This document shows, in pieces, positions 50,398-58,727 of a stretch of DNA of 64,000 nt (positions are counted from its first letter, which is position 1; each line of letters begins with the position of its first letter). Both the position numbers and the translations under genes were made by a program. The DNA comes from UBA7446 sp965656545. GTDB lineage: Bacteria > Bacteroidota > Bacteroidia > Flavobacteriales > Flavobacteriaceae. The stretch spans positions 62,001 to 126,000 of the forward strand of contig CBFHKZ010000003.1 of assembly GCA_965656545.1 (NCBI GenBank). Direction: 5' to 3'. The notes below the pieces were generated by a model. That model did no database searches and was not told the DNA's origin. It saw only the letters and a program-made list of their open reading frames with translations.

Positions 50398-50916
50398 ATG
50401 GAAGAACAGGTTATTTTAGTAGATACCAATGATCAGCCCCTTGGGTTGATGCCCAAAATGGAGGCCCATGAAAAAGGGGTGCTGCATCGTGCTTTTTCTG
50501 TTTTTGTGCTAAACGACAAAGGCGAATTAATGCTCCAGCAACGTGCCCTTCACAAATACCACTCACCTGGTTTGTGGACCAATACCTGTTGTAGTCACCA
50601 GCGTGATGGAGAAACCAATATTGCAGCGGGCAAGCGCCGCCTGTATGAAGAAATGGGATTTGTTACCGAACTGCGTGAGGTAACCTCGTTTATTTACAAG
50701 GCTCCCTTTGATAACGGCCTCACCGAACACGAGCTAGACCATATCATGATTGGAAACTTCAACAACACGCCTAACATTAACCCAGAAGAAGTAGCCAGTT
50801 GGAAATGGATGGCTGTCGAGGCTGTCCATGATGATATTAAAAGTAACCCAGAAAACTATACCGTCTGGTTTATTATTATCTTTGAGCAGTTCTACGAACA
50901 AATAAAATTGCGATGA
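50398..50916 (+). CDS. idi: Isopentenyl-diphosphate delta-isomerase (type I)
   Basis: Nudix-fold enzyme of 172 residues that interconverts IPP and DMAPP for isoprenoids. Start at 50398 (MEEQVILVDTNDQPLGLMPK); the in-frame stretch upstream belongs to the divergent gene's region. Catalytic Cys in GLWTNTCCSHQRDGE, metal-binding Nudix Glu region RLYEEMGF, catalytic Glu in TEHELDHIMIGNF. Overlaps the next gene by four bases (ATGA). Confidence 0.96.
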   Translation: MEEQVILVDTNDQPLGLMPKMEAHEKGVLHRAFSVFVLNDKGELMLQQRALHKYHSPGLWTNTCCSHQRDGETNIAAGKRRLYEEMGFVTELREVTSFIYKAPFDNGLTEHELDHIMIGNFNNTPNINPEEVASWKWMAVEAVHDDIKSNPENYTVWFIIIFEQFYEQIKLR

Positions 50917-51329
50917 ATAAAATAACCGTGAGCCGCAAGGCACACTTTAATGCCGCCCACCGCCTTTACAGAAAGGACTGGAGTGATGCCAAAAACGAAG
51001 AGATTTTTGACAAGTGCAGCAACCCATACTATCATGGGCACAATTACGAACTTATTGTTTCTGTAACAGGTCAAATTGATTCAGAAACAGGCTATGTGAT
51101 GGATATGAAAGTCTTAAAAGACTTGATCAAAGCGCATATTGAAGACGCCTTTGACCATAAAAACCTAAACGAACAAGTACCTGAGTTCGCAACACTTATC
51201 CCTACAGCCGAAAACATGGCCGTAGTGATTTGGGATAAGTTGCGACCGCATATTACAGCTGCACACGATTTGTCTGTAACCCTATATGAAACACCAAGAA
51301 ACTTTGTGCAATTTTCTGGACCTAACTAA
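50913..51329 (+). CDS. 6-pyruvoyl-tetrahydropterin synthase / QueD family
   Basis: Zinc enzyme of 138 residues. His ligands in HFNAAHRL and YYHGHNYELIV, Cys nucleophile in FDKCSNPYYHGH, and the YVMDMKVLKDLIK and DHKNLNEQ motifs with ENMAVVIWDKL. This set fits 6-pyruvoyl-tetrahydropterin synthase as well as 6-carboxy-tetrahydropterin synthase (QueD); sequence alone does not separate them. No queC or queE genes nearby. Translationally coupled to idi by ATGA overlap. Confidence 0.88.
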   Translation: MNKITVSRKAHFNAAHRLYRKDWSDAKNEEIFDKCSNPYYHGHNYELIVSVTGQIDSETGYVMDMKVLKDLIKAHIEDAFDHKNLNEQVPEFATLIPTAENMAVVIWDKLRPHITAAHDLSVTLYETPRNFVQFSGPN

Positions 51330-51341
51330 AACCTAAATGCT

Positions 51342-51608
51342 ATGGCAAATATCCGCGACCTTAAAAAAGACATCAATTACGTACTTGGAGAAATCATTGA
51401 AATGGCAATGGATTGGGAAAAAGCCAATCCAGATGGAGATAAATCAAAGACTGCTGCCATAATTGATGAAGCCATAACGGCTTTTGACTCTTTTAGTGCC
51501 CGTATTTATGAAAAGGGAATTGATAATAAGCGTACGCACTACCGTGCTATCGTTGCTGATTTGGAAGCAAAAGGCAACGAGCTTATCGCCAAACTCAATG
51601 CGCTTTAA
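51342..51608 (+). CDS. Conserved hypothetical protein (88 residues)
   Basis: Small mostly helical, charged protein: MANIRDLKKDINYVLGEIIE, MAMDWEKANPDGDKSKTAAI, IDEAITAFDSFSARIYEKGI, and a C-terminal helix. No domain recognised, no signal peptide. It follows the pterin-synthase gene by 12 bases on the same strand, probably the third gene of that operon, and overlaps the convergent alkB by 14 bases. Confidence 0.75.
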   Translation: MANIRDLKKDINYVLGEIIEMAMDWEKANPDGDKSKTAAIIDEAITAFDSFSARIYEKGIDNKRTHYRAIVADLEAKGNELIAKLNAL

Positions 51609-52200
51609 GTACCTTCCTAAAGGTTAAATTAATGCGTGGCGCTACTGCTTTCGCCGTTTTTGCAATTTGATGTTTCCAAAAATGTTGAGTGGTGCCCTCC
51701 ATCAGCAATAAACTTCCGTGCGTTAGTTCTAGTTTTAGTTTTTGAGATGTTTCTGTGTTGTGCTTTAGATGAAAAAATCTAGAGGCACCAAGACTGACCG
51801 AGGCAATTACCGGATTTACACCCAATTCTTTTTCGTTATCTGCATGCCAGCCGTTGCTGTCTTGGCCATCTCGATATAGATTTAACAACACCGTGGTGAA
51901 TGTTTCATCTGTGTAGGCTTCTAGCTTTTGCTCAATATCCAGTAAGGATTTGCTCATGGGGTTGGGTTGCATTACAATGCCAGAGTAGCCATAAGGGTCA
52001 GTGGTATGTCCGTGCAGCGATGTCATGCGGGGCTGTGGGTAAGTCTTTCCAAATACGGTTATCGGATCATTGCGCCAAGGCGTTTCGTTTGTCAACAGTT
52101 CAAAAAGCCTGTCAGCTTCTTTTGGGCTAAGAAAATTGGGGTAATATTTTAGGGTAGCGTCCGGAAGTTCAGGCACAAAAGCGTCAAATAGCTCAAGCAT
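51595..52200 (-). CDS. AlkB-like 2-oxoglutarate/iron dioxygenase
   Basis: Repairs alkylated bases by oxidation with iron and 2-oxoglutarate. Start at 52200 (MLELFDAFVPELPDATLKYY) gives 201 residues; upstream codons overlap the K+ channel gene and do not match. Iron ligands: His and Asp in NGWHADNEKELG, second His in TTQHFWKHQI; 2-oxoglutarate-binding Arg in APRINLTFRKV. MTSLHGHTTDPYGYSG is the substrate lid. It resembles the ALKBH2/3-like group. Confidence 0.93.
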   Translation of the reverse strand: MLELFDAFVPELPDATLKYYPNFLSPKEADRLFELLTNETPWRNDPITVFGKTYPQPRMTSLHGHTTDPYGYSGIVMQPNPMSKSLLDIEQKLEAYTDETFTTVLLNLYRDGQDSNGWHADNEKELGVNPVIASVSLGASRFFHLKHNTETSQKLKLELTHGSLLLMEGTTQHFWKHQIAKTAKAVAPRINLTFRKVLKAH

Positions 52201-52528
52201 TGTTTTTGCGTTTGTGGTTTCTTTTTTTGATGGTTTCCTGTCTGTAATGCCAAAACAGCGTGTTGACAAACCCCAGAATTAGCGATACGCCTATAATGAT
52301 GTAGCCCATGGTAAATAATTTCCCTAAATCAGTTTTTGGAGAAAAATCGCCATAGCCTATGGTGGTGAGGGTGATGACTGAAAAATAGAGCGAATCCAAC
52401 CACGACCAATCTTCAAGGAAACGATAGGCAACTGTGCCTATGGCAAGAAAGAAATTAGTAGCAAAGAGCAAACTGCGGTAGGCCGGGTCGCGCCAGAATG
52501 AAATGAGTGTACGCCAGAAAAAGAGCAT
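52193..52528 (-). CDS. Two-TM potassium channel
   Basis: Ion channel subunit of 111 residues with two membrane helices (about 20-38 and 70-92) flanking a pore loop. The selectivity filter TIGYGD is at residues 56-61. No RCK or cyclic-nucleotide domain; the tail is short and basic. It overlaps alkB by eight bases, so the two may be co-transcribed, perhaps without functional link. Confidence 0.93.
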   Translation of the reverse strand: MLFFWRTLISFWRDPAYRSLLFATNFFLAIGTVAYRFLEDWSWLDSLYFSVITLTTIGYGDFSPKTDLGKLFTMGYIIIGVSLILGFVNTLFWHYRQETIKKRNHKRKNNA

Positions 52529-52588
52529 GATATATGGTTTTTAATAAATGTAGGACTTTTTTAACACAATCAAAATGCTAATGAAAAG

Positions 52589-53248
52589 CTATTTATTTTT
52601 ATGATGACAAAAATCAAGAATATGCTTTGGTGTATCCATATTTTTCTTTGTATGTACGTCTGGTTTAGGCTTCCCGTACGTTATTTTAGTTGGAATAGTC
52701 CCTCCCCAAAAATCTAATGTCAAATCGGCTTTATTGTCACTTGGTGGTGCATCCGCAATTTTAGCAGAAGCGGTTTTTATACTAATTTCCAATACACGTG
52801 TTGCTTTAAGTTCGCCTTGGTTTGGTGGCCTACAATGTTCCCATCTGTTAGGTACAAAATGATTGATAATGCATTTTAATCCGTGCAATTTATCTTCATC
52901 TGAAATGAGTTCTTTTACAGTTCCAAATACCATCACAGAACGATAATTTACTGAATGATGAAAAGCAGAACGTGTTAATTTCATGCCATCAAGTAACGTC
53001 ACGTTTAAGCAAACCTCTTTTGATTCAATTAATGCATTTGTCATTCGATTGTTGTACGACCCATGCAAATAAATAGCATCGCCATAGCGCCCAAAATTTA
53101 TGGGTTGCACAAAAGCTTTATTGTTGGCAACAAATGCAATATGACAAACTTCAGTTGCGTCAAGGATGTTGTACACTTGATCTTTATCATAAGCAGCTTT
53201 TTTTGCTCCTCTGACGATAGTATTTAAAGTGGTTTTTTGGAATTTCAT
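52589..53248 (-). CDS. Pyridoxamine 5'-phosphate oxidase family flavoprotein
   Basis: Split-barrel FMN-binding protein of 219 residues in the PNPOx/NimA-like group: VYNILDATEVCHIAFVANNK, FVQPINFGRYGDAIYLHGSY, SVMVFGTVKELISDEDKLHG, then a C-terminal strand region. No pyridoxal-biosynthesis context. It may reduce or bind small flavin substrates; exact role unknown. Confidence 0.85.
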   Translation of the reverse strand: MKFQKTTLNTIVRGAKKAAYDKDQVYNILDATEVCHIAFVANNKAFVQPINFGRYGDAIYLHGSYNNRMTNALIESKEVCLNVTLLDGMKLTRSAFHHSVNYRSVMVFGTVKELISDEDKLHGLKCIINHFVPNRWEHCRPPNQGELKATRVLEISIKTASAKIADAPPSDNKADLTLDFWGGTIPTKITYGKPKPDVHTKKNMDTPKHILDFCHHKNK

Positions 53249-53270
53249 TTTAGTGATTTGAGGAAGTACT

Positions 53271-53313
53271 AAAATAAAAAAAAATCCCTCAACTTATAAA
53301 AGTGAGGGATTTT
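53271..53313 (-). terminator. Terminator downstream of htpG
   Basis: Minus strand AAAATCCCTCA with TGAGGGATTTT (loop with CTTTTATAAG) followed by a T-rich run toward 53271. Ends htpG transcription before the flavoprotein gene. Confidence 0.8.
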
Positions 53314-53318
53314 AATTC

Positions 53319-53424
53319 AGTGCCCTTCGGCTTTGCTCAGGTCACTGAGTTTATGGAAGTACCCTTCGGCTTTGCTCAGGGTACTGCGTTTATCGAGGTC
53401 ACTGCGTTTATCGAAGTGCCCGAA
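53319..53424. repeat. Tandem copies of a dispersed short repeat
   Basis: CCCTTCGGCTTTGCTCAGG occurs twice (53323-53341 and 53362-53380), followed by two near-copies of ACTGCGTTTATCGAGGT (53383-53399 and 53401-53417). These are units of the flavobacterial 'cctgagc...cgaaggg' family; one degenerate unit is also near tRNA-Trp. Non-coding. Confidence 0.75.
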
Positions 53425-53428
53425 GATG

Positions 53429-55309
53429 TTACTTTATCATGTCAAAGCTTCGTTGGATAAAGGCAGTAAGCTCTTCTCCTTTAAGCAAGGACTGTGACAA
53501 ACGTGCCAAATCCAGCGATTGTTTTATCAATCGTTCTTGCTTCTTTTTGGTTTTGGTTTCCAAAATCTGACTTACCAATGGGTGGTTTACATTAACCACC
53601 AACTGATACATGTCGGGGAATCCGCTGGCAAACATACCGCCACCGCCGCCCGTTTGTTGCATCTCTTTCATACGACGCATAAACTCGGGTTGGGTAATCA
53701 TAAAAGGTGCTGCTTCGCTGTCCATAGCCTCTAATTGAACCGTGTACTGCTCTTTAGGCACCACGTTTTCAATCATGGGCTTTAGCGCTTCTTTCTGCTC
53801 ATCAGAAAGCTTTGATAATTGCGGCTCGTCTTTGACAATAAGCTTGTCTATGTGGTCGCTGTCGACACGAACAAATCCGAGTTTGTTATCTTCTTGCTCT
53901 AGTTTTTGCAATAGATGCCCTACGATGGGTGAGTCTAGCAATAGCACCGTATAGCCTTTGGCTTTTGCTGCTTCAATGTATGCGTGTTGTTCGTCAGTAT
54001 TGGCAGCATAGAGTTGAATTAGCTTACCATCCTTGTCAGTCTGTGCATCTTTGGTTTGCTCTTTTAATTCGTCGAGTGTCAAATAAGTGCCTGTTGTGGT
54101 TGGAAAAAGATTGAAGCCTTTTGCCTTATCAAAGAACTTGTCCTCGGAAAGCATCCCGTATTCAATTACAACTTTTATGTCGTTCCACTTTTTCTCTAGA
54201 TTTTCTCTGTCATTCTTAAATATGGACTGTAGTTTATCAGCCACTTTTTTAGTGATGTAGTTGCTGATTTTCTTTACAGCACCATCAGCTTGCAAATAGC
54301 TCCTAGAAACGTTGAGCGGAATGTCTGGTGAATCAATCACACCACGTAACATGGTTAAGAACTCGGGCACAATTCCCTCGACGTTATCCGTAACAAACAC
54401 CTGGTTTTGATATAGTTGAATACGGTCTTTTTGGACATTGAGATCGTTGTTCAGTTTTGGAAAATAGAGGATGCCCGTCAGGTTAAATGGGTAGTCCACA
54501 TTGAGGTGAATGTGAAATAAAGGTTCCTCAAACTGCATGGGATATAATTCCCGATAAAAAGACGTGTAATCTTCGTCTTTTAAATCGCTTGGTTTTTTGG
54601 TCCAAGCAGGATTTGGGTTATTTATAATATTATCAACCGTTTCTTTAATTTCTTTTTTGTCATCGCCTTCCCCTTCCTCGTGTGTTTCTTCCTTGGTTCC
54701 AAACTTGATTGGAATGGGCATAAACTTGTTGTATTTGGTCAAAAGGGCCGTAATACGCGATTCTTCCAAAAATTCGTCAGAGTCTTTGTCAATATGCAAT
54801 ACGATTTCAGTACCACGCGCTGTTTTGTCATGTTCTACTAAGGTATATTCTGGCGATCCGTCACAACTCCAATGGGCCGCTGGAGCATCTGTATGTGACT
54901 TGGTGATGATTTCAACCTTTTCTGCTACCATAAAGGCAGAATAAAATCCAAGACCAAAGTGTCCTATAATACCACTGTCTTTTGCGCTGTCTTTATATTG
55001 ATTGATGAATTCTTCAGCACCTGAAAAAGCGACTTCGTTTATGTACTTATTAACTTCGTCAGCTGTCATGCCTAGTCCTTGGTCAATAACATGTAGGGTT
55101 CTGTTCTCTTTGTCTATTTTAATTTCAATTTGCGGACTTCCATACGCCACTTTGGCTTCGCCTATATTGGTGAGGTGTTTAAGTTTTAGGGTAGCGTCCG
55201 TAGCATTTGATATCAGCTCTCGCAAGAAGATTTCGTGATCGCTGTAAAGGAACTTTTTTATTAGTGGGAAAATGTTTTCTACTGCAACATTTATTTTACC
55301 TGATGACAT
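53429..55309 (-). CDS. htpG: Molecular chaperone HtpG (Hsp90)
   Basis: ATP-driven chaperone of 626 residues. GHKL ATPase domain with LRELISNATDATLKLKHL (Asn), DQGLGMTADEVN and GHFGLGFYSAFMVAEKVEII; middle domain with PMQFEEPLFHIHLNVDYPFN and LNVSRSYLQADGAVKKIS (catalytic Arg); C-terminal dimerisation region. Acidic insertion HEEGEGDDKKEIKE around residue 215 is typical of the family. The 304-base gap upstream holds a likely small RNA. Confidence 0.98.
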   Translation of the reverse strand: MSSGKINVAVENIFPLIKKFLYSDHEIFLRELISNATDATLKLKHLTNIGEAKVAYGSPQIEIKIDKENRTLHVIDQGLGMTADEVNKYINEVAFSGAEEFINQYKDSAKDSGIIGHFGLGFYSAFMVAEKVEIITKSHTDAPAAHWSCDGSPEYTLVEHDKTARGTEIVLHIDKDSDEFLEESRITALLTKYNKFMPIPIKFGTKEETHEEGEGDDKKEIKETVDNIINNPNPAWTKKPSDLKDEDYTSFYRELYPMQFEEPLFHIHLNVDYPFNLTGILYFPKLNNDLNVQKDRIQLYQNQVFVTDNVEGIVPEFLTMLRGVIDSPDIPLNVSRSYLQADGAVKKISNYITKKVADKLQSIFKNDRENLEKKWNDIKVVIEYGMLSEDKFFDKAKGFNLFPTTTGTYLTLDELKEQTKDAQTDKDGKLIQLYAANTDEQHAYIEAAKAKGYTVLLLDSPIVGHLLQKLEQEDNKLGFVRVDSDHIDKLIVKDEPQLSKLSDEQKEALKPMIENVVPKEQYTVQLEAMDSEAAPFMITQPEFMRRMKEMQQTGGGGGMFASGFPDMYQLVVNVNHPLVSQILETKTKKKQERLIKQSLDLARLSQSLLKGEELTAFIQRSFDMIK

Positions 55310-55396
55310 AAGTTATTGTTTTTTAATCTTTAACCAAAAAAAGTACCAAAATGAAAAGAGTGACAGTATGGCATAATATTTTTTTGTTTAATTATT

Positions 55397-55426
55397 TTGC
55401 TTTTTTGTTAAACGTTTTTATATTTG
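55397..55426 (+). promoter_or_regulatory. Strong promoter between htpG and fabH
   Basis: TTG (55397-55399), 19 bases, then TATATTTG (55419-55426): full -33/-7 match with ideal spacing, about 190 bases upstream of fabH. Confidence 0.75.
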
Positions 55427-55430
55427 TAGA

Positions 55431-55572
55431 GTAATCAATAAACAAAAATATTGTTGCGGAGAATATTGCTATGAAACGCTTTTGATTACACACATTCCTT
55501 ATTATTGGTTTGTTTAATTTTGGTTAAGTTGTTCGAAGGTGCATCGTGGTTGTTGCACCTTCTTTTTTTTTT
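55431..55572 (+). ncRNA. Candidate small RNA between htpG and fabH
   Basis: About 142 bases between a strong promoter and a terminator. The predicted 5' end GTAATCAA (55431-55438) pairs perfectly with TTGATTAC (55482-55489), enclosing a second repeat AATATT...AATATT. No convincing protein is encoded (only a four-codon MKRF). Not a family I recognise. It could instead be the attenuated leader of fabH. Confidence 0.6.
55535..55572 (+). terminator. Rho-independent terminator of the small RNA
   Basis: GAAGGTGCA (55535-55543), loop, TGCACCTTC (55554-55562), then ten T: a strong intrinsic terminator on the plus strand, 41 bases before fabH. Confidence 0.88.
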
Positions 55573-55613
55573 ACCACCATTATTTCGTTAATTGCTATTA
55601 AATTTCATCAAAA

Positions 55614-56621
55614 ATGTATCAATCACGTATAGTAGGCCTCGGACATTACGTTCCAGAAAACATTGTTACCAATGACGATTTGTCCAAACTTATGGACACA
55701 GACGACGCTTGGATTACCGAGCGCACAGGAATAAAAGAACGTCGTCTCGTTAAAAAAGATGCTGGAGAAGGTACTGCCTCTATGGGCGTCAAGGCTGCTG
55801 AAATGGCGCTTGAAAGAGCAGGCGTTTCCAAAGATGACATTGATCTTGTGATTTTTGCCACCCTTAGCCCTGATTTATATTTTCCAGGTTCTGGCGTGCT
55901 ATTGCAAGACCTCATGGGTATGGGAACTTGCCCTGCATTAGACATTAGAAACCAATGTTCCGGTTTTATTTATGGACTTTCTGTTGCCGATCAGTTTATC
56001 AAAACAGGTATGTATAAGAATGTATTGCTCGTCGGATCAGAATACCATTCTGGCGGTATGGATTTTACCACACGAGGTCGTACCGTTTCTGTCATTTTTG
56101 GTGATGGTGCTGGAGCTGCCGTACTTACGCGTGAGGAAGACACCACCAAAGGAATTCAATCAACGCATTTGTATTCTGAGGGAAAGTATGCAGCGGAATT
56201 GGCCATTATCGGTCCAAGTACCAAACGGTGGATCCCTGAAATTGTTGCAGATTATGACGAAGATGATATGCGCTATCATCCCTATATGAACGGGCAACTG
56301 GTATTTAAAAATGCAGTGGTGCGCTTTAGTCAAGTAATTCAAGAGGCATTACAGAAAAACGGAAAAGACACAGCAGACATAGATTTGTTTATCCCGCATC
56401 AAGCAAATTTGCGCATTGCACAATTTGTACAAAAGAAGTTTGGCTTGCGTGACGATCAAGTCTACAACAACATCATGCGCTACGGCAATACCACCGCCGC
56501 ATCTATTCCAATAGCCATGTCAGAAGCATGGGCAGAGGGTAAAATAAAGCAAGATGATACAGTCCTACTTGCCGCTTTTGGAAGTGGATTCACTTGGGGA
56601 AGTGCGTTGATACATTGGTAG
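55614..56621 (+). CDS. 3-oxoacyl-ACP synthase III family protein (FabH-like)
   Basis: Condensing enzyme of 335 residues. Catalytic triad: Cys115 in LDIRNQCSGFIY, His in LFIPHQANLRI, Asn in MRYGNTTAASIP. It lacks the usual fabH neighbours (rpmF, plsX, accB), so it may be a second KAS III that starts special acyl chains; this is inference. The insert RWIPEIVADYDEDDMRYHPY is longer than in standard FabH. The 3' end overlaps the convergent symporter gene by 57 bases. Confidence 0.92.
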   Translation: MYQSRIVGLGHYVPENIVTNDDLSKLMDTDDAWITERTGIKERRLVKKDAGEGTASMGVKAAEMALERAGVSKDDIDLVIFATLSPDLYFPGSGVLLQDLMGMGTCPALDIRNQCSGFIYGLSVADQFIKTGMYKNVLLVGSEYHSGGMDFTTRGRTVSVIFGDGAGAAVLTREEDTTKGIQSTHLYSEGKYAAELAIIGPSTKRWIPEIVADYDEDDMRYHPYMNGQLVFKNAVVRFSQVIQEALQKNGKDTADIDLFIPHQANLRIAQFVQKKFGLRDDQVYNNIMRYGNTTAASIPIAMSEAWAEGKIKQDDTVLLAAFGSGFTWGSALIHW

Positions 56622-58049
56622 TCCAATTCCCGAAATCCATAACAATAGCGCTGAAATAGCCCCGTTTAGGGCCAGCACAAAAAAGCCAAAATCAAAGCCA
56701 AATGTAGTTTTGCAAAGTGCGGTAATGCCATAGGACAAAACAGGCGCGACAACACATATATAAGGTACCAGCCCATCCCTTAGTTGTGTTTTTGAAAAGA
56801 TGCCCAAAAGGAACAAGCCCAACAGTGGTCCATAGGTGTATCCAGCAAAAAGTAGTAGTTGGGCAATTACACTTTCGTCTCGAATGATATAATAGAAAAG
56901 TACAATACACAGCCATAGGATTACGGCCATTGTAAAGTGGATTTTTTTTCGCTGTTTAATTCCTTTTTCTCCCGATTCAATTCCCCATAAATCAATGCTT
57001 GCACTTGTCGCAAGCGATGTCATCGAGCTGTCGGCACTGCTAAAAGCCGCGGCAATAAGCCCAAAAACAAATGCATATGAGACTACTGCTCCAAGACCTG
57101 ATTGCGTAGCTATCATGGGGAAAAGATTGTCCCCCGCTGCTGCTATTCCTTTAGATTGCGCATAGGCACTTAACAACACCCCAAGAACCAAGAACAGTAC
57201 CGTAACCACAACCAATGCGATGGTAAACCAAAACATATTTTTTTGTGCATCTTTTAAGGAACGACAACTCAAATTTTTTTGCATCATCTCTTGATCAAGT
57301 CCTGTCATGGCAAATGCAATGAGCGCCCCGGCAAAAAACTGCTTCACAAAATGCTGGCCGCTGCTCCAGTCTTCCCAGAAAAACAATTGTGTATTGGGTT
57401 GTGACTGCCACCACACCCATAAAGATTGGCTGTCTAGCTGCAGCTCAAAAAACAACACATAGGCAGTAATTCCCAAGGCAATTAGCATGCAAAGTGTTTG
57501 GGCTGTATCCGTGTAAATGATGGTTTTGATGCCCGATTTTTTGGTGTAGAGCCAAATACCTACTAGGGCTACAGCTGCACTTGCCCAGAAGGGAACATTA
57601 AGTCCGTCTAAAGCAAGCCAATGCAAAACGTTTAGCAACAAAAAAAGCCGAAAGCTAGTGCCGGTTAATCTAGATAAAACAAAAAACGCAGCTCCCGTTT
57701 TATAACTTTTTTCACCAAATCGATGTTGTAAATAAGAGTAAATGCTGACCACATTCCATTTGTAATAAAGCGGTAACAAAACAGTACCAATGCAAAAATA
57801 ACCCAGCGCATAGCCCAACACCATTTGCACATAGCCCAGTTGGGTGCTGGCCACCCACCCTGGAACCGAAATAAAGGTAACGCCCGAAAGCGTTGCACCG
57901 ATCATTCCAAACGCAACCAGATACCAAGGCGCCTTTTTGTCAGCAGCAAAAAAAGTAGTGTTGTTGTTGCTGTTGCCTGCCAAATACGAGATGCCGTAGA
58001 GGACAGCAAAATATATCAAAAGACAAAATATCAGCACTTGGGCGGTCAT
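56565..58049 (-). CDS. Sodium:solute symporter (SSS family)
   Basis: Inner-membrane transporter of 494 residues with about 13 hydrophobic segments. SSS marks: MIGATLSGVTFISVPGWVAS, FVFGLIAAAFSSADSSMTSL (sodium-site Ser), GYTYGPLLGLFLLGIF. Substrate unknown; the overall look is of the sialic-acid/proline/pantothenate superfamily. The last 20 residues lie in sequence antisense to the fabH 3' end. Confidence 0.92.
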   Translation of the reverse strand: MTAQVLIFCLLIYFAVLYGISYLAGNSNNNTTFFAADKKAPWYLVAFGMIGATLSGVTFISVPGWVASTQLGYVQMVLGYALGYFCIGTVLLPLYYKWNVVSIYSYLQHRFGEKSYKTGAAFFVLSRLTGTSFRLFLLLNVLHWLALDGLNVPFWASAAVALVGIWLYTKKSGIKTIIYTDTAQTLCMLIALGITAYVLFFELQLDSQSLWVWWQSQPNTQLFFWEDWSSGQHFVKQFFAGALIAFAMTGLDQEMMQKNLSCRSLKDAQKNMFWFTIALVVVTVLFLVLGVLLSAYAQSKGIAAAGDNLFPMIATQSGLGAVVSYAFVFGLIAAAFSSADSSMTSLATSASIDLWGIESGEKGIKQRKKIHFTMAVILWLCIVLFYYIIRDESVIAQLLLFAGYTYGPLLGLFLLGIFSKTQLRDGLVPYICVVAPVLSYGITALCKTTFGFDFGFFVLALNGAISALLLWISGIGLPMYQRTSPSESTSKSGK

Positions 58050-58095
58050 CCTTTTTTTGTCAAATATAACGTATGTGACTATTGTTTAAATAGTG

Positions 58096-58103
58096 TATTT
58101 TTG
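58096..58103 (+). promoter_or_regulatory. -7 box of recR
   Basis: TATTTTTG fits TAnnTTTG and ends four bases before the recR ATG. No TTG at good spacing. Confidence 0.4.
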
Positions 58104-58107
58104 AATC

Positions 58108-58725
58108 ATGGAAATTCCGTCTTCTTTAGTTCAGAAAGCAGTAGATGAAATTGCACAACTTCCAGGGATAGGTAGACGGTCTGCACTTCGAATTGTGCTT
58201 CATTTGTTACGTCAACCCAAGGATTTTAGTGCTCGTCTTTCTGGAGCCATCGCAACATTACGCGAGCAAATACGTTATTGTAATACGTGCCACAATATTT
58301 CGGATGCGGAGCAATGTAATATTTGCGCAAGTCCAATGCGCGAGCGTAATATTATTTGTGTAGTGGAAGATATTCGGGATGTTATGGCCATTGAGTCTAC
58401 TGGTCAATTCAAAGGTTTATACCATGTGTTGGGTGGTAAAATTGCGCCCATGGAAGGCGTAGGCCCACAACAACTTACGATAGACGCTTTGATAACCCGA
58501 GTGGAACAAGAGAATATTGATGAAATCATATTTGCACTGAGCAGTACTATGGAAGGCGACACGACAAACTATTATATTTTTAAAAAGCTAAGCGTATTTG
58601 AATTGCGCTTCTCTGCTATTTCTCGTGGTATTGGCGTTGGTGACGAACTTGAATATGCCGACGAACTGACACTTGGAAGAAGTATCAGTCAGCGAATTCC
58701 CTTTGAAATCTCCATGAAAAGCTAA
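58108..58725 (+). CDS. recR: Recombination mediator RecR
   Basis: 205 residues; with RecO loads RecA at gaps. N-terminal HhH (IAQLPGIGRRSALRIVLHLL), a four-Cys zinc finger (RYCNTCHNISDAEQCNICAS), Toprim domain (ICVVEDIRDVMAIESTGQFK, YHVLGGKIAPMEGVGPQQL) and C-terminal helix. Normal length. Confidence 0.97.
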   Translation: MEIPSSLVQKAVDEIAQLPGIGRRSALRIVLHLLRQPKDFSARLSGAIATLREQIRYCNTCHNISDAEQCNICASPMRERNIICVVEDIRDVMAIESTGQFKGLYHVLGGKIAPMEGVGPQQLTIDALITRVEQENIDEIIFALSSTMEGDTTNYYIFKKLSVFELRFSAISRGIGVGDELEYADELTLGRSISQRIPFEISMKS

Positions 58726-58727
58726 GC

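Noticed and set aside
53319..53424. Possible CRISPR array
   Set aside because: Only two copies of each unit, unequal spacing, and the units match dispersed intergenic repeats; no cas genes in the window.
55614..56621. Housekeeping fabH of the main fatty-acid cluster
   Set aside because: The usual rpmF/plsX/accB neighbours are missing, so only FabH-like is claimed.
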